This document shows positions 54,307-64,000 of a stretch of 64,000 nt of DNA, in pieces. The position numbers and the translations under genes are program-made. Origin of the DNA: Lineus longissimus. Taxonomy: Eukaryota > Nemertea > Pilidiophora > Heteronemertea > Lineidae. The stretch lies in the NCBI RefSeq assembly GCF_910592395.1, contig NC_088325.1, positions 8,250,109 to 8,314,108 of the forward strand, read 5' to 3'. The notes below the pieces were generated by a model, which saw only the letters and a program-made list of their open reading frames with translations, did not search any database and was not told the DNA's origin. Every line of letters starts with the position of its first letter. The stretch's first letter is position 1.

Positions 54307-56417
54307 GACGACGGACGCCACGGTATGGGATAAGCTCACCTCTGCTAAGAGGTGAGCTAAAAAGGTGTCACATTAATCTAAGCCTTACAGTTACACTTCC
54401 ACTAGTTCTTTTCTAGGGACTCAAATGGTGTTTTGTGAGTATTGCATGTGACCAGTTTATAAGCCTACCATCTACATGTTGCTTTTTGTACTGCCGTCCT
54501 GTACTGCTTGTAGCTTACCTGTCTTCAATGTCCACCTTAACCCTTGCTTTAGCATAGTATGTGTTCGTGGTGTTTGCTTTGTCTACATTGCACAAACCCC
54601 AGAAAGAAGTTACTTCTTATTGGGAGACACATAGCACATCTGTAGCGCCCATAATGTGAGAATCTTTTGGGAATTACAGGTTGAATTTCACTTGATCATT
54701 CCTCTCATGGCTTGTACTTGATTTACTTCAGGTGGAAGAAAGAGCAATAAGAAAGCCCTAAATCTCGAGGATGTTCAACAGATGGTGCATTTTGTCCTGA
54801 ACTTTGTTGAAGAACAAGCCATTTCACTGCCAGGCCGCATACCAGGGATATCGAGGGGTGACGTCAAGGTTATTCCCAGCAATTTCACAAAAGCAGACAT
54901 CTGGCGCAGGTACAGAGACTCCGCAGAAGAGGGACAAAAAGTTATGGGCCAGTCAACCTTCAGGAAACTATGGAAGAAAGTCCTCTCGTATGTTGTTGTC
55001 GCTAAGCCAGCAAGTGATCTCTGCCAAACTTGCCAAGATAACAACTACCTGATTGTGAGAAATGTAATTTGAAAATAATCAAATTATTTACTACAGAATC
55101 CTTGCAAAAACTTGTTGAATATGCGACACATCACACTGCCTAAGGATTTTGCAAGTCAGCACACCTGTTTCCATACTCTGAAACAAAAAGAGAAGAATGA
55201 GGTTACAAAATTATTTACTTTGTATGATTCTTAAACTCATCCAACCTTTTTTTCTCCTTTTATTTCAAGGTCAACGTTGATGAAGAGAGTAAAACAGAAA
55301 CACTACGAAAGCAGGAGCTTCACCTGATGCGGGCCACCATGGAACGTTCATTCTATAGGAACTGGTGCAACGAGGCCAAGGATGTTAAAAAACATTTGAA
55401 CTTGGAAAATCTTGGGATGAATGAACCTTGTTCGCGTGAGGTAGCATTCCACTATAGCTTCGACTACGCCCAGCAAGTGCATTACCCGTCAAACCCTTTT
55501 CAGCCTGGACCTATATACTTTAAGAAAGTGTCAGATTTTTGGTGTCAATACTGAGGGATTCCCTGCTCAGATAAATTACTTGATAGATGAGGCGGTGGCA
55601 TGTGGCAAAGGTGCGAATGCTGTTGTGAGCATGGTGCATCACTTTCTGGAGAACTATGGCATTTGTGAATGTCACCTGCGCATCAACGCCGATAACTGTT
55701 CGGGGCAAAACAAGAATAACACCATGCTCCAATACCTGTGCTGGCGCACCCTTGTAGGCTTGCATAAGTCAGTCTACATTCACTTCTTGATGGCCCGGCA
55801 CACCAACTTTTCACCGGACTGGTGCTTCGGACTTTTTAAGCAGAAATTCCATCACTAGATGCAGGAGGTTGCTGCTATTGTCAATGCCTCTACCCTTAAA
55901 GGTATCAAGAGGCCACAGCTCGTAGGTTCTCAGCATGAAGAAGTTATTGTTAAGATGTTCGGTTGGGATCAATTTCTTGGAAAGTATTTCAAGAAATTTG
56001 TGGGACTTAAGAAGATTCAGCACTTTTGATTCGATTTTGAGGAACCCGGTGTACTGTTCTCCCGAAAACTGTCAGACAGTGATGAGGGATCTTTCAAAAT
56101 TCTGAAAGTGGCTGTGGATGTCGAGGATCGACCAGAGGAGATAATTCCAAACGGACTGAGTGATGCCAGGAAGGCATACCTTTTCAATGAGATCAGGGAA
56201 TTTTGTAAGGAGGAGACACGGGATCTTGTGTGTCCCAATCCACATGATGTAATGGACATAGCACAAGAATAGCAGAGACTGATACAGACTACTCATGTTG
56301 GTGGTGGTGGTGGTGGTTGGGGGGGAGGGGCAAGGAGTTGATTTGCTAGGCGTGCAGGTCCAGTGATCATGAGTTAGCATTTCCTATGCTTATCAGTGTC
56401 ACAGTAGAGTCTTTTAA

Positions 56418-57097
56418 CCCTTTTAGTGTAACTCTCGACCTCAGGTCGAGATGGAAAAGCTACCCCGTTAGTGTCACTCTCGACCTGAGTTCAACAGGGG
56501 ATATAACGTTAGAAAACAGCATGTACATCGTTTCAGCATTGTCCAGTCCGTGTTTTATTTCTACCTTTCGAAAGAGCCAATCAAATCTGATCGTTTGGTA
56601 CCGAATACTCATATGCTTTCTACAGTGATATTTCCCGCAATTTCGCTCTGAAAATCAAACCAGCGGAAACACCGAATTCTGACGATAGTTCAAAATCACA
56701 TTTTCACCCCAAAAAATAACCAATTCATGTTGAAATTTCTTTAGCTTCATCCAGGATAGTGTACTAAACAATTATCAGAAGAGATCTGCTACAATTACAA
56801 ACAATTACTAAAGTACATTTTAGAAAATTATTTCAAAGAAATCGTCAGAATTTGCGCGTTTTACACACTTTTTCATGGTTTTTACCCAAAAATGAAATGA
56901 CATATACGCATTCAACTGGTACCATCCTTTGCTCCAGGCAATTGCCTACAAACTTTTTAATTACTGTAAAGTGATAGAAGTGAACACTTCTGAGCTACAA
57001 GGCTTCATAAAAGAGTTACCTTAAAGCTGCTAAAACCCAAAAACATGCTGGACATTCTGGGGTAGGAAAATGTAAAACATGGTTGACACTAAAAGGG
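56418..57097. mobile_element. piggyBac-type MITE, 680 bp, TTAA duplication
   Basis: The ends CCCTTTTAGTGTAAC and GTTGACACTAAAAGGG are inverted repeats with one to two mismatches, each flanked by TTAA (56,414-56,417 and 57,098-57,101). CCC ends at a TTAA target define piggyBac-like elements. A short tandem repeat of CTCTCGACCT lies inside the left end. No transposase ORF. Confidence 0.85.
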
Positions 57098-57734
57098 TTA
57101 AGTGATCGAAATAGTGACTTTCATGCAAAACGCTGAAGTTGGGATTTATCAAGATGGCCGCATGTTGCTAATGGCAACCAAATTTTGAGGCCTTATAAAG
57201 CCTGCAAATGTTCCTGACAAGTACTTTTTTTCAGTATCAACCTTGTATTATGTTTCTTTTCAAATAAAGTTCCATAAGAAACTGTTTAAATTCAAGTCAT
57301 ACTTTATACTTTTTTTATAGATTTTCTCCATTTCTGTTTAAAAACTCAAAATTTCGAAACATGAAAAAAGTGAAAAAAGTGAAATTTTGCCCAACTAGAG
57401 ATTGGGAGTGACCTGGAACACCTTCTCCTGGATAGTCTTTAACCCATACTACCCCTACCAAGAAAAACATTGATTCCTCCCTCGGATTTGATGGTTGCCG
57501 AGGACAAATGCAGGAGAAACTGTGAAAAGTGTACTCCAACTTCAAAGGCCTTTTTCTCATTTTCGGCGGTTCCTGAAACCATGACAAACCTCCAAATTCA
57601 TTTGGCCATAACTTTTTTATTTATGGTCCGATTTCCAAAAGGTGTGGTGTTTTGTGTAGCTCTTGATGCCAACTAGTCATATATAAGGCTAACTCAATTT
57701 GAAAAAAAATGCCCAAGTGACTGATTTTGTGGGA

Positions 57735-59720
57735 GCACCTCACATTTGTAAAGCCTGGACAGTGGAATCTGATACGTTCAAGTGTTCGTCGCAGAGACTT
57801 AGCCACAGTTGGGGTCATTGTCGGGATCTTGAAATACCGGATTACATAGACACGTCAGAGGTCAAGATGTTAATTGGTATCGACTGCCAAGAGATACACC
57901 TACAGCATGAGGTTTGCAGAGGGGGAGAGGATCAACCCATAGCTGTACGGATCAAACTGGAATGGACCATTATGGGAGTAGGCGCAAAGACAGAAGCGGA
58001 AAATGAAGCTATCGAGGCCAGGGTTAACTTCATCAAGACAGAAGACCAGGCACTCCAGGACCAACTGAAAATGTTCTTGGAAACTGAGTCATTTGGTATC
58101 ACCAACGACACCAAGGATCCAACTTCATCTGAGGACAGGCGTGCCCTTGAGATACTGCAGAACAGCACCAAGTTAGTAAACAGACACTGTCAGGTTCCAA
58201 TATTATGAAAGAATGACTATAGAATGACTATTATAAAAGCAGTGACATGGCAAAAAAACGCTACCGTGGTCTTATTAATTGATTTCAGAAAGACACAGAT
58301 TTCAAAGATCTGTACTGCAAGACAATGAACACACACATTACTAGCGGATTTGCTCGACAGCTTACAGAGGTCGAAGCAGCATCTATTTTCCCTAAAACAT
58401 GGTACTTGCCACACTTTGGAGTGACAAATCCGCACAAACCGGGAAAGGTCAGGATAGTTTTTGATGCTGCAGTGAAATCGAGAGGAACCTGCCTAAATGA
58501 CAACCTTATGACGGGACCAGACTTGCTGAATACAGAATAGTCTGTTTGGGATTCTGCAAAGGTTTCGTCTGTACAAAGTCAACTATTGGGCAGAGGTGGA
58601 AGCAATGTTCCACCAGGTGAAAGTAGATAGAGAAGATGCAGATGCCTTACGCTTTCTATGGAAGAGAGATATTGAAGCCCCTGGACCATCCAAGGTTTAG
58701 CAATGGACTCTCCTGCATGCGCAAACTATGTACTGAGGAGGACAGGAATTGACAACAAGGATTAGTTCAGCCAGGAAGTCGTTGATGCCATGTCCACAGA
58801 TTTCTACATGGATGACCTGCATAAATCGATTGACTGTACACCTACAAGCATTACCTTTGCCACAGATGTCATAAAGCTGGCGAGAAAGGGGGATGGCGGC
58901 TCCAACAAATGCACGCAATACAGGAGGTCGATTTTGACAAAGAGGAGGCTCCATTACAGAAAACCCTGGGAGTAAGGTTGAATGTTTGAGAAGATATTTC
59001 CTGTTCATCTGTCAGCCAAAACAGATTGTCATGGCCAAGAGAGGAATTGTCAGCCTTCTGCCGTCGATCAACGACCCATATGGATACATCACACCTTTCA
59101 CAATCAGGGCAAAGTTCCTTATCCAGGAAGTTTGGAGAAGCAGTTCAGATTGGGATGAACCTTTGACCAGGGAATTGGAAGAAAGGGGATTACGTGGTTG
59201 GATGAGCTGAAGGACCTCGTCTTTTTCAAGTTACCTCGACATCATGAACACTTCACAACACAAGTAGCAGAAACAGAGACGCACATCTTCTGCGATGCGT
59301 CAAAACTGGGATTTGGAGCTGTTGGATACCTGAGATCTCTCCTAGCTTCAAAAAAACATTTTGCCCCACTGAAAACGATCTCAATCCCCAGACTCGAACT
59401 ACAAGGAGCTGTTCTAGCTGTGAGACTTGGGAAGCTGCTAGAAGAGGAACTACACTTGAAGCGTATCAAGATTGTCTATTGGACAGTCTCCATGATTGTA
59501 CTCCAGTATCTGAGAAACAAGACGCAGAGATTCACACCTTTCCTAGCGAATCGGGTGACAGAAATTTTGAAACAGTCAAAAGTTGCAGATTGGTATCATG
59601 TTGCGACCAAGTTCAATCCAGTCGACCACTGCACGAGGGGACTGAAGGCTGCATAACTCCAGTCAGAACACATCTGGGCGAATCCAAGCTAAAGGGGTAC
59701 AAGTGGTTTGTTCCGATTAC
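57735..59720 (+). pseudogene. BEL/Pao protease C-half, reverse transcriptase and RNase H
   Basis: From the right copy of GCAC the frame gives APHICKAWTVES, EIPDYIDTSEVKMLIGIDC (end of BEL protease), VRIKLEWTIMGVG, and stops at ~58,208. RT follows: YLPHFGVTNPHKPGKVRIVF, then shifts and stops to STDFYMDDLHKS (YMDD catalytic box, ~58,805), KRGIVSLLPSINDPYGYITP and FLIQEVWRSSSDWD. The Pao-type RNase H frame (59,198-59,656) has IFCDASKLGFGAV, ISIPRLELQGAVLAVRL and PVDHCTRGLKAA. Several stops. Integrase is not recognisable after 59,720. Confidence 0.85.
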
Positions 59721-61290
59721 ATTGCAGATGATTTTGTAAAAGGTCAACAATTTCCACCAAAACCCATATTGTCTTCTAGGGGGTGCGGTAGAGAAACTGT
59801 CAACACAGTGGCATCAAAGGAAAATGCTCCTGTGAAAAATAATTGAGGTTATGTTGAAGTGTCCACACAGATTTTTTCCCACCAAAATGTGACATAATTG
59901 GCAACCTCCACTTCGGGCTCTAATATTTATCATTGTGGGGTACTTTAAAAGACATTTGTTGTGATTTTCTATGAAACAGGTATCAAACTATGTGTCACAT
60001 ACGTTTCATGCAATTTCGTCAACGCAATCATTGATAAAATGACTTTTATAAAAAAAATTATGGGCGTAACGATCGTCGGTCACGGGAGTTATGCACATTA
60101 GTTCGGCATACACCACTAAGAGGTTGTATTCTAAGCTTGGTTTTAGATCAGAATATTCCAAATAAAGTGGGTATACTATATTGCACAGTGTTCTGTCTTC
60201 CTTTTTTAAATGTCGTTTGATCCTTTGGCTTTTAAAATCACGGCCGGCGAAGTCTGTCCCAATTTTTCTACATGCGTGACCTCCACTAAAATCCCCGCTA
60301 CATAATGAGGGGGCGGCGCAGTGATTGCTCTTTTGTTGAATAAACGCGTATGCGTTGTATTGAGATGTCTATCAAACTTGGTAAACAACATGGCGATAGT
60401 GCCAAAGTTTCTGATTTTTTTCGCCTGGTCTGTCCTCAATATTACGCATGTAGAGATCATCGTAAACCCCATCAATTCAGATGAGGTTTGTTGCCTCGCT
60501 GTCGGCGATCGATGCATGGTGTGACCGATCATGCTGGAATCAGCGGCTTTACATGTGTAACCTGGACCGAGAAAATTCACATTATTGTGCCAGATTTCCC
60601 TCAAAGCATGTTCACTTTCATTTTATTGATTTTTACCGTGATTTTAATCGGTAATTCCCGGCTGAAAACCGTGAAATCCAGTGTCTGCTTCGTCGTCTAT
60701 GGTGTGCACTGTACATTTTCTATACATACGTAATGTTTCCACGGTGTGACAGACACTGTCTGTTCGGTCCTGTGTTACGCATGTATAGAGCATGCCTGAG
60801 GCAAGCTTCAAACACCGGTTTCTGTGAGGGATATGCCTAGTATCATGAGTCTATCAGGTTTCTATGCATTCTGCAGGGTGTTTCAAGAAAAAAATCTTTC
60901 GATTCATATGACATATAGGCCTAGGCCGATATAGGCGTATGTTCTGGCTGGCTACCATACCGCCACCGTCCAAATTTTTGCTCATGTTATAGAGGATGTG
61001 CAGCGAGACTATGTCATCACCGTGATGACGAGTAGCCGCCATGTTGGACGGCAACTCCATCGTGTTCGATCATCGTACTGTTAGATGACGTCCAACATGG
61101 CTGACACGCAAATCATGACATCACTGATGACGTGACGTGCACATCCTCTATTGTGATTGTGTAGGCCTAGTGCATAGTTTTGGCTTGAAGGCATGGTTTT
61201 AAATCCGAGTTTATATTTTCTTTAGGCACGATGCTGAAGGTTAAACTCCGTTCTTGGAAGAGAAAAGCGCAGGACTTAGGAGGAAGATGA
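59721..61290. other. no gene recognised
   Basis: AT-rich DNA with chance ORFs on both strands (60,604-60,206 minus, 60,321-60,524 plus). Around 61,020-61,140 there are TGATGACG and TGACGTGACGTG words and inverted CCGCCATGTTGGACG/CGTCCAACATGGC, which could be a promoter or a small foldback upstream of the gene at 61.3 kb. Confidence 0.4.
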
Positions 61291-61294
61291 GACA

Positions 61295-61972
61295 GTGTCA
61301 AAAGGTGTGTCGACAGTGGTGTCAAGTCATGCAAGAATTATCGAGAAAAAAATGCAGAAAGAAAGACCAGACGAATACAGAGTTTACTGTGAAAACGAAA
61401 ATGACAGATCGCGGAATTTCAGGAAAAAAATGAGTGAGGAGAAGAAGAAGGCCTATAATGAAAAAACAAGAATTCGTATGGCAAGGATGAGAGAACGCAA
61501 AAAGTTAGAACTGCAAAATGCGACAAGCACTGTCAACATGCTTGGGGTGAACACTCCCCACACAAGATCAACGGAGGAGCAGCTTAAAGGAAAGAGAGAG
61601 AAAGATAAATTGAGGAAAAGAGCATGGCGGGACAAGCTGAAGCCTCAAAAAAAATAGAGGATAAAGAAGATAGATGCTCTATATCATAGAGAAAAGAGGG
61701 AAAAACTGAAAAAGACAGTGAAAGCTGCTGCTAGTGCTGATCCAGGGGTAGACCATCTGTTTGACGACACACCATTTGCTACCAGGAATGCATGTAGGAA
61801 AGCTACATCAAGGGCTCGACAACAAATCCCGAAGTCTTCTTCAAAAGGAGCAGAAGTTTTGAAAGGACTTGTCATGACGGCATCACCCAAGGAAGATACC
61901 GCGGTGACGTCATATCACGTGATCACATCCCATATTAGTGATCGCTATGGCCAATCAGATTCAGTCTACTGA
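61295..61972 (+). pseudogene. N-terminal exon of a second transposase-like gene (candidate)
   Basis: A very basic frame rich in Lys, Arg and Glu (NFRKKMSEEKKKAYNEKTRI, RKRAWRDKLKPQKK) is interrupted by one TAG at 61,655. It continues in the same frame with PFATRNACRKATSRARQQIP and KSSSKGAEVLKGL. From memory this matches the head of large uncharacterised invertebrate proteins whose later part looks like the 63.25-64.0 kb exon. The exon 3' end was not fixed, perhaps near 61,890. The stop suggests decay. Confidence 0.5.
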
Positions 61973-62790
61973 CAGCACCAGCACTGAACATATCTTCACG
62001 TCCCACTGTCTGGTGCGCTCCTGTACACAAAAACACCAATAGACATGAAATATTGCAATACCTAGTATGGATTCTTCCTGTGTAAAATAAAATTTACAGA
62101 GCAGATTAACTTCCACGAATAAAAAAGACGTTTAGCGTGGCCAAAGTGCGGAAATAATGTCTCCGCTAAAATACACTACAAAATACACTAGGCAATGCAC
62201 TACGCGATACACGGTAGAGATGCAGTTGAGTTTGTTATTGTTTTGACTTAGAAGCCCGCCCATATCATAATATATTCATGTATTCAAGAAGTATGAACTC
62301 ATTTCTGTCCCATACAACTCTAAGAACAGTCAATTTCTCCTTTAATCATCACCGAAACCGCGATATCCGCAGGAAGATTTCGTTCTAGTGTCCGAAAATG
62401 CATGATCTTACAGGGGCGCTAACTCGACAAATAGATGGGATCTATGGGGATCTATGCGAGTTTTAGGTCCTACATGTCTCGAACTGGTAAAATCTGTAAA
62501 CATGCCTCCAAATCCCATTATGATAATGAAGAGATTGCCCCATATCTGGGAGACTGTTTTGAAACCATCGCTAATTTTGGAAGATCGGTGCCCGGCTATT
62601 TGGCTTTAAAAACCCTATTTTTCCCCATCAAAACAGCACTTTTCATTATTCAAATGATAACTTGTTGTCTGAAGACTTATTTCATAGCAGAAAAGTACTT
62701 ATAACTCTGATTTGATGCGAAAAATCTAACTTTGTTTGATGACTTGATTTTCCCTTGGCCGTGGATCGAGTTTGTTTACAATATGCAGCG
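61973..62790. other. probable intron, no motif recognised
   Basis: AT-rich sequence between the two candidate exons, with short chance ORFs only (for example 62,435-62,704). Confidence 0.35.
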
Positions 62791-62998
62791 CCATCTTGGA
62801 AAAGCCGTGACGTCACCGCGGTATCCTCCTTGGGCATCACCTAAAAAAAAGTTGCGTTTGGAAAAGGATGGGATTTTGGCGAGACACGCTGAACAAAGTT
62901 GTGATGGTGACCTGGTGTCTGCTGTCAGCATGGCGTGTGAGGAGATTGGTAGAGAGAAACGGAAACTGTTCATCCATGGACTGTCTGGTCAGCTTGAT
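62791..62998 (+). pseudogene. middle exon of the second transposase-like gene (candidate)
   Basis: An open stretch with ASPKKKLRLEKDGILARHAE and ACEEIGREKRKLFIHGL lies between the N-terminal basic exon and the 63.25-kb exon, at a position compatible with the linker of that family. It is cut on the right by a LINE 3' end at ~62,999. The splice sites are not determined, so the assignment rests mainly on position and composition. Confidence 0.35.
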
Positions 62999-63182
62999 AA
63001 AGTGTATGGAACAAACTTCCCAAGCGCATACAAGATTGCCAAAACACTGACACTTTCAAGGCACAACTAAAAACGCACTTATTTACAAGATCACACGGAG
63101 AGGGAGCGCCTTGAGCATGGACCAAATCCATGGAAAAGCGCTATACAAAAACTTCATTATTATTATTATTATTATTATTATG
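62999..63182 (+). mobile_element. CR1/L2-type LINE 3' end
   Basis: One frame encodes VWNKLPKRIQDC, NTDTFKAQLKTHLFTRSHGE and a stop at ~63,110, the extreme C-terminus of CR1/L2 proteins. The 3' UTR has GGAAAAGCGCTATACAAAAA and an (ATT)n tail (63,154-63,181). Strongly 5'-truncated. Confidence 0.8.
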
Positions 63183-63250
63183 ATTTGAAGTCAAGGGCAT
63201 GCCGCTCAATGGGTTTCTGATGGAAGTACCTAAGTTGATGTAACACACAG

Positions 63251-64000
63251 GAAAAACCCTCCGATGCTGTGCAAGGTGACGTTCAGCAGAAAGTTAAAGA
63301 CCATTACCTGAGACCTGATATTTCAACAGAGATGCCGAATAAGAAGGGCCTTGCTGCAAATGCAGTGACTGTGAAGCATGTCCTACAGCGGTCAGTCAAC
63401 TCGACATACGAGTCGTTGAAAGAAGAGAATCCTGCAGTTAAAGTTGGTCGTTCTACATTTGCCTCCCTGCGTCTAAAGGAAGTCCTCACCCAGAAACATG
63501 CACAACTGTATCAATGTTTGTGTGAATATTGTGCAAATGTGGAGTTGAAGATAGATGCCATACGAAATGAATTGACACGTCGCAAAGAGTTTAAGCTGCT
63601 GAATGATCTCCTTGGGGACAAGTATGATGTTTGTGCAAAAACTGTTTTCAGCCATGATGATCAGTATCCCAAGCTTATTTGTATTGAGAGGCGCTGTCCA
63701 GAATGTGGTGTGGATAACCTGAAATCAGCCTTAGCGGATATCTTGGGGCCTAACCCAGTATCATGGCGGAGGTGGGAGCAGATGGAATACCCAGACGGCA
63801 AAAAGAGAATAGGAAGGAAGCTCTGTGAAGGTACCGGCACAGAATTAGCTGCAGAGCTGGCGAAAGAGTTGATTCCCTTCGCCCAACATCTGCTTGATGC
63901 TCGCTGGCAACAGGTGCAGTTTTATAACGCGATCACCAATCCTCCCCCAGACTCTGTAGTAGGGGTCATGGACTTTGCAGAGAATTTGTCCTGCATCACT
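63251..64000 (+). CDS. second transposase-like gene, C-terminal exon running off the window
   Basis: After a splice-acceptor-like AACACACAG the frame is open for 250 codons to the window edge. Blocks are KDHYLRPDISTEMPNKKG, TYESLKEENPAVKVGRSTF, ASLRLKEV, LCEYCANVELK, CIERRCPECGVDNL (Cys pairs, probably zinc-binding), VSWRRWEQM and VVGVMDFAENLSC. I recall this order from a widespread, uncharacterised invertebrate protein family in which MDFAEN starts an RNase H-like domain and a later DGxxxQFKN motif supplies a second Asp; that part lies beyond the window. It was missed by simple ORF calling because it has neither start nor stop here. Function as a transposase is inferred. Confidence 0.65.

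Larger units (their letters stand above)
51353..54362 (+). mobile_element. hairpin-ended tandem-monomer element in intron 3 of copy B
   Basis: The left end TGAAATGGCCAGGGCCATTG then TGCTCACC parallels 32,886. The right end is a (GAC)n microsatellite (54,242-54,315) and a perfect 11-bp-stem hairpin AGCTCACCTCT/AGAGGTGAGCT (54,333-54,358) followed by AAAAAG. The interior is ~300-bp monomers with GGCCCCCTGGTGG and AAGAAACGTGCCA. A CR1/L2 LINE interrupts one monomer at ~51,910. Same family as the 33-35 kb element. Confidence 0.8.
49914..56270 (+). pseudogene. transposase-like protein with DNxxxQNKN motif (copy B), five exons, lightly decayed
   Basis: Exons inferred from splice signals, phases and alignment to copy A: 49,914-50,025; 50,501-50,855; 51,024-51,295; 54,732-55,063; 55,270-56,270. 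Features in order: head MSRGRGGTVDVARLL, acidic region, CHCSLYQGKPC, LTPYEKDLFLLGVI, KKSGGRKSNKKA, LPGRIP, FRKLWKKVL, LCQTCQDNNYLIV, HYSFDYAQQVHYP, RINADNCSGQNKNN and HTNFSPDWCFGLFKQ. Candidate catalytic Asp residues sit in FDYAQQ, ADNC and PDWCFG. One frameshift near 55,520 and stops at 55,857 (TAG) and ~56,027 (TGA) disable it. Its location within TIRs and a target duplication supports a transposase role. The family name (DUF7869-like) is from memory. Confidence 0.8.
49303..57734 (+). mobile_element. 8.4-kb DNA transposon with 16-bp TIRs and GCAC duplication (carries gene copy B)
   Basis: The left terminus TCCCACAAAATCAGTC (49,303-49,318) is the exact inverse of GACTGATTTTGTGGGA (57,719-57,734), with weaker match continuing to ~22 bp. 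GCAC lies on both sides (49,299-49,302 and 57,735-57,738). The BEL protease frame is continuous when the transposon and one GCAC are subtracted. The element carries the five-exon gene at 49,914-56,270, a piggyBac-type MITE (56,418-57,097) and a repeat with a LINE in intron 3. A 4-bp duplication and a possible Asp-rich catalytic triad recall the Sola superfamily, but several superfamilies make 4-bp duplications, so the class is open. Confidence 0.9.
46890..59720 (+). mobile_element. BEL/Pao retrotransposon, multiply interrupted
   Basis: Fragments in collinear order are gag (46,890-47,597), gag zinc knuckles plus protease N-half (48,787-49,302), protease C-half, RT and RNase H (57,735-59,720). 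Between them lie repeat R2 (47,598-48,786) and the 8.4-kb DNA transposon (49,303-57,734). LTRs and integrase core were not found. It is the oldest layer of this stack. Confidence 0.8.

Noticed and set aside
56072-56380. Minus-strand ORFs at 56.0-56.4 kb
   Set aside because: They overlap the last exon of copy B, whose plus-strand frame aligns with copy A.

Overview
The window looks like intergenic DNA from an animal, most likely a marine invertebrate. Supporting signs are metazoan-type splice sites, (ATT)n and (ATTC)n LINE tails, BEL/Pao, DIRS and Ty3/Gypsy retroelements, pogo-, piggyBac- and hAT-like MITEs, and long hairpin-ended repeats resembling Helentron-derived elements of molluscs and other invertebrates. 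I cannot name the species. I see no convincing single-copy host gene and no tRNA or rRNA gene. Nearly everything recognisable is mobile DNA, much of it nested.

Layout. 0-7.7 kb: 32-bp tandem repeats, an unrecognised proline-rich ORF, a decayed Helitron N-terminal piece, a LINE with endonuclease and reverse transcriptase (2.4-4.6 kb), 25-bp tandem repeats and a LINE 3' end. 7.8-14.5 kb: a Ty3/Gypsy-type gag-pol split by a 1.8-kb hairpin-ended element and by a 613-bp MITE. 14.6-16.8 kb: a G24 run, ~145-bp tandem monomers and an inverted LINE tail. 16.8-26.8 kb: four copies of a ~440-bp MITE with GAGACAAGACC ends (two per orientation), two inverted copies of a 1.7-kb hairpin-ended element, a pogo-like MITE, a Mutator-like transposase gene (21.7-23.9 kb) and, converging on it, an I-PpoI-like His-Me finger endonuclease gene (26.0-23.8 kb, minus) cut by one of the 1.7-kb elements. 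26.9-29.5 kb: a nearly intact DNxxxQNKN-type transposase-like gene (copy A). 30.7-37.6 kb: a LINE with ORF1 and ORF2, split by a 2.3-kb repeat. 38.4-42.4 kb: a CR1/L2 tail and a minus-strand DIRS gag-RT. 43-46 kb: dispersed and tandem repeats. 46.9-59.7 kb: a BEL/Pao element split by several insertions. 59.7-64 kb: mostly unassigned DNA, then an exon-intron gene of a second transposase-like family running off the right edge.

The strongest discovery candidate is at 49,303-57,734: an 8.4-kb DNA transposon with 16-bp perfect terminal inverted repeats (TCCCACAAAATCAGTC) and a 4-bp target duplication (GCAC). It sits inside the BEL/Pao protease, whose reading frame is continuous across the two flanks. 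It carries a five-exon gene (copy B) paralogous to copy A at 27-29 kb, and its introns host further insertions, giving four nesting levels (BEL > this transposon > hairpin-ended repeat > CR1/L2 LINE). The second candidate is the tail-to-tail pair of Mutator-like transposase and His-Me finger nuclease.
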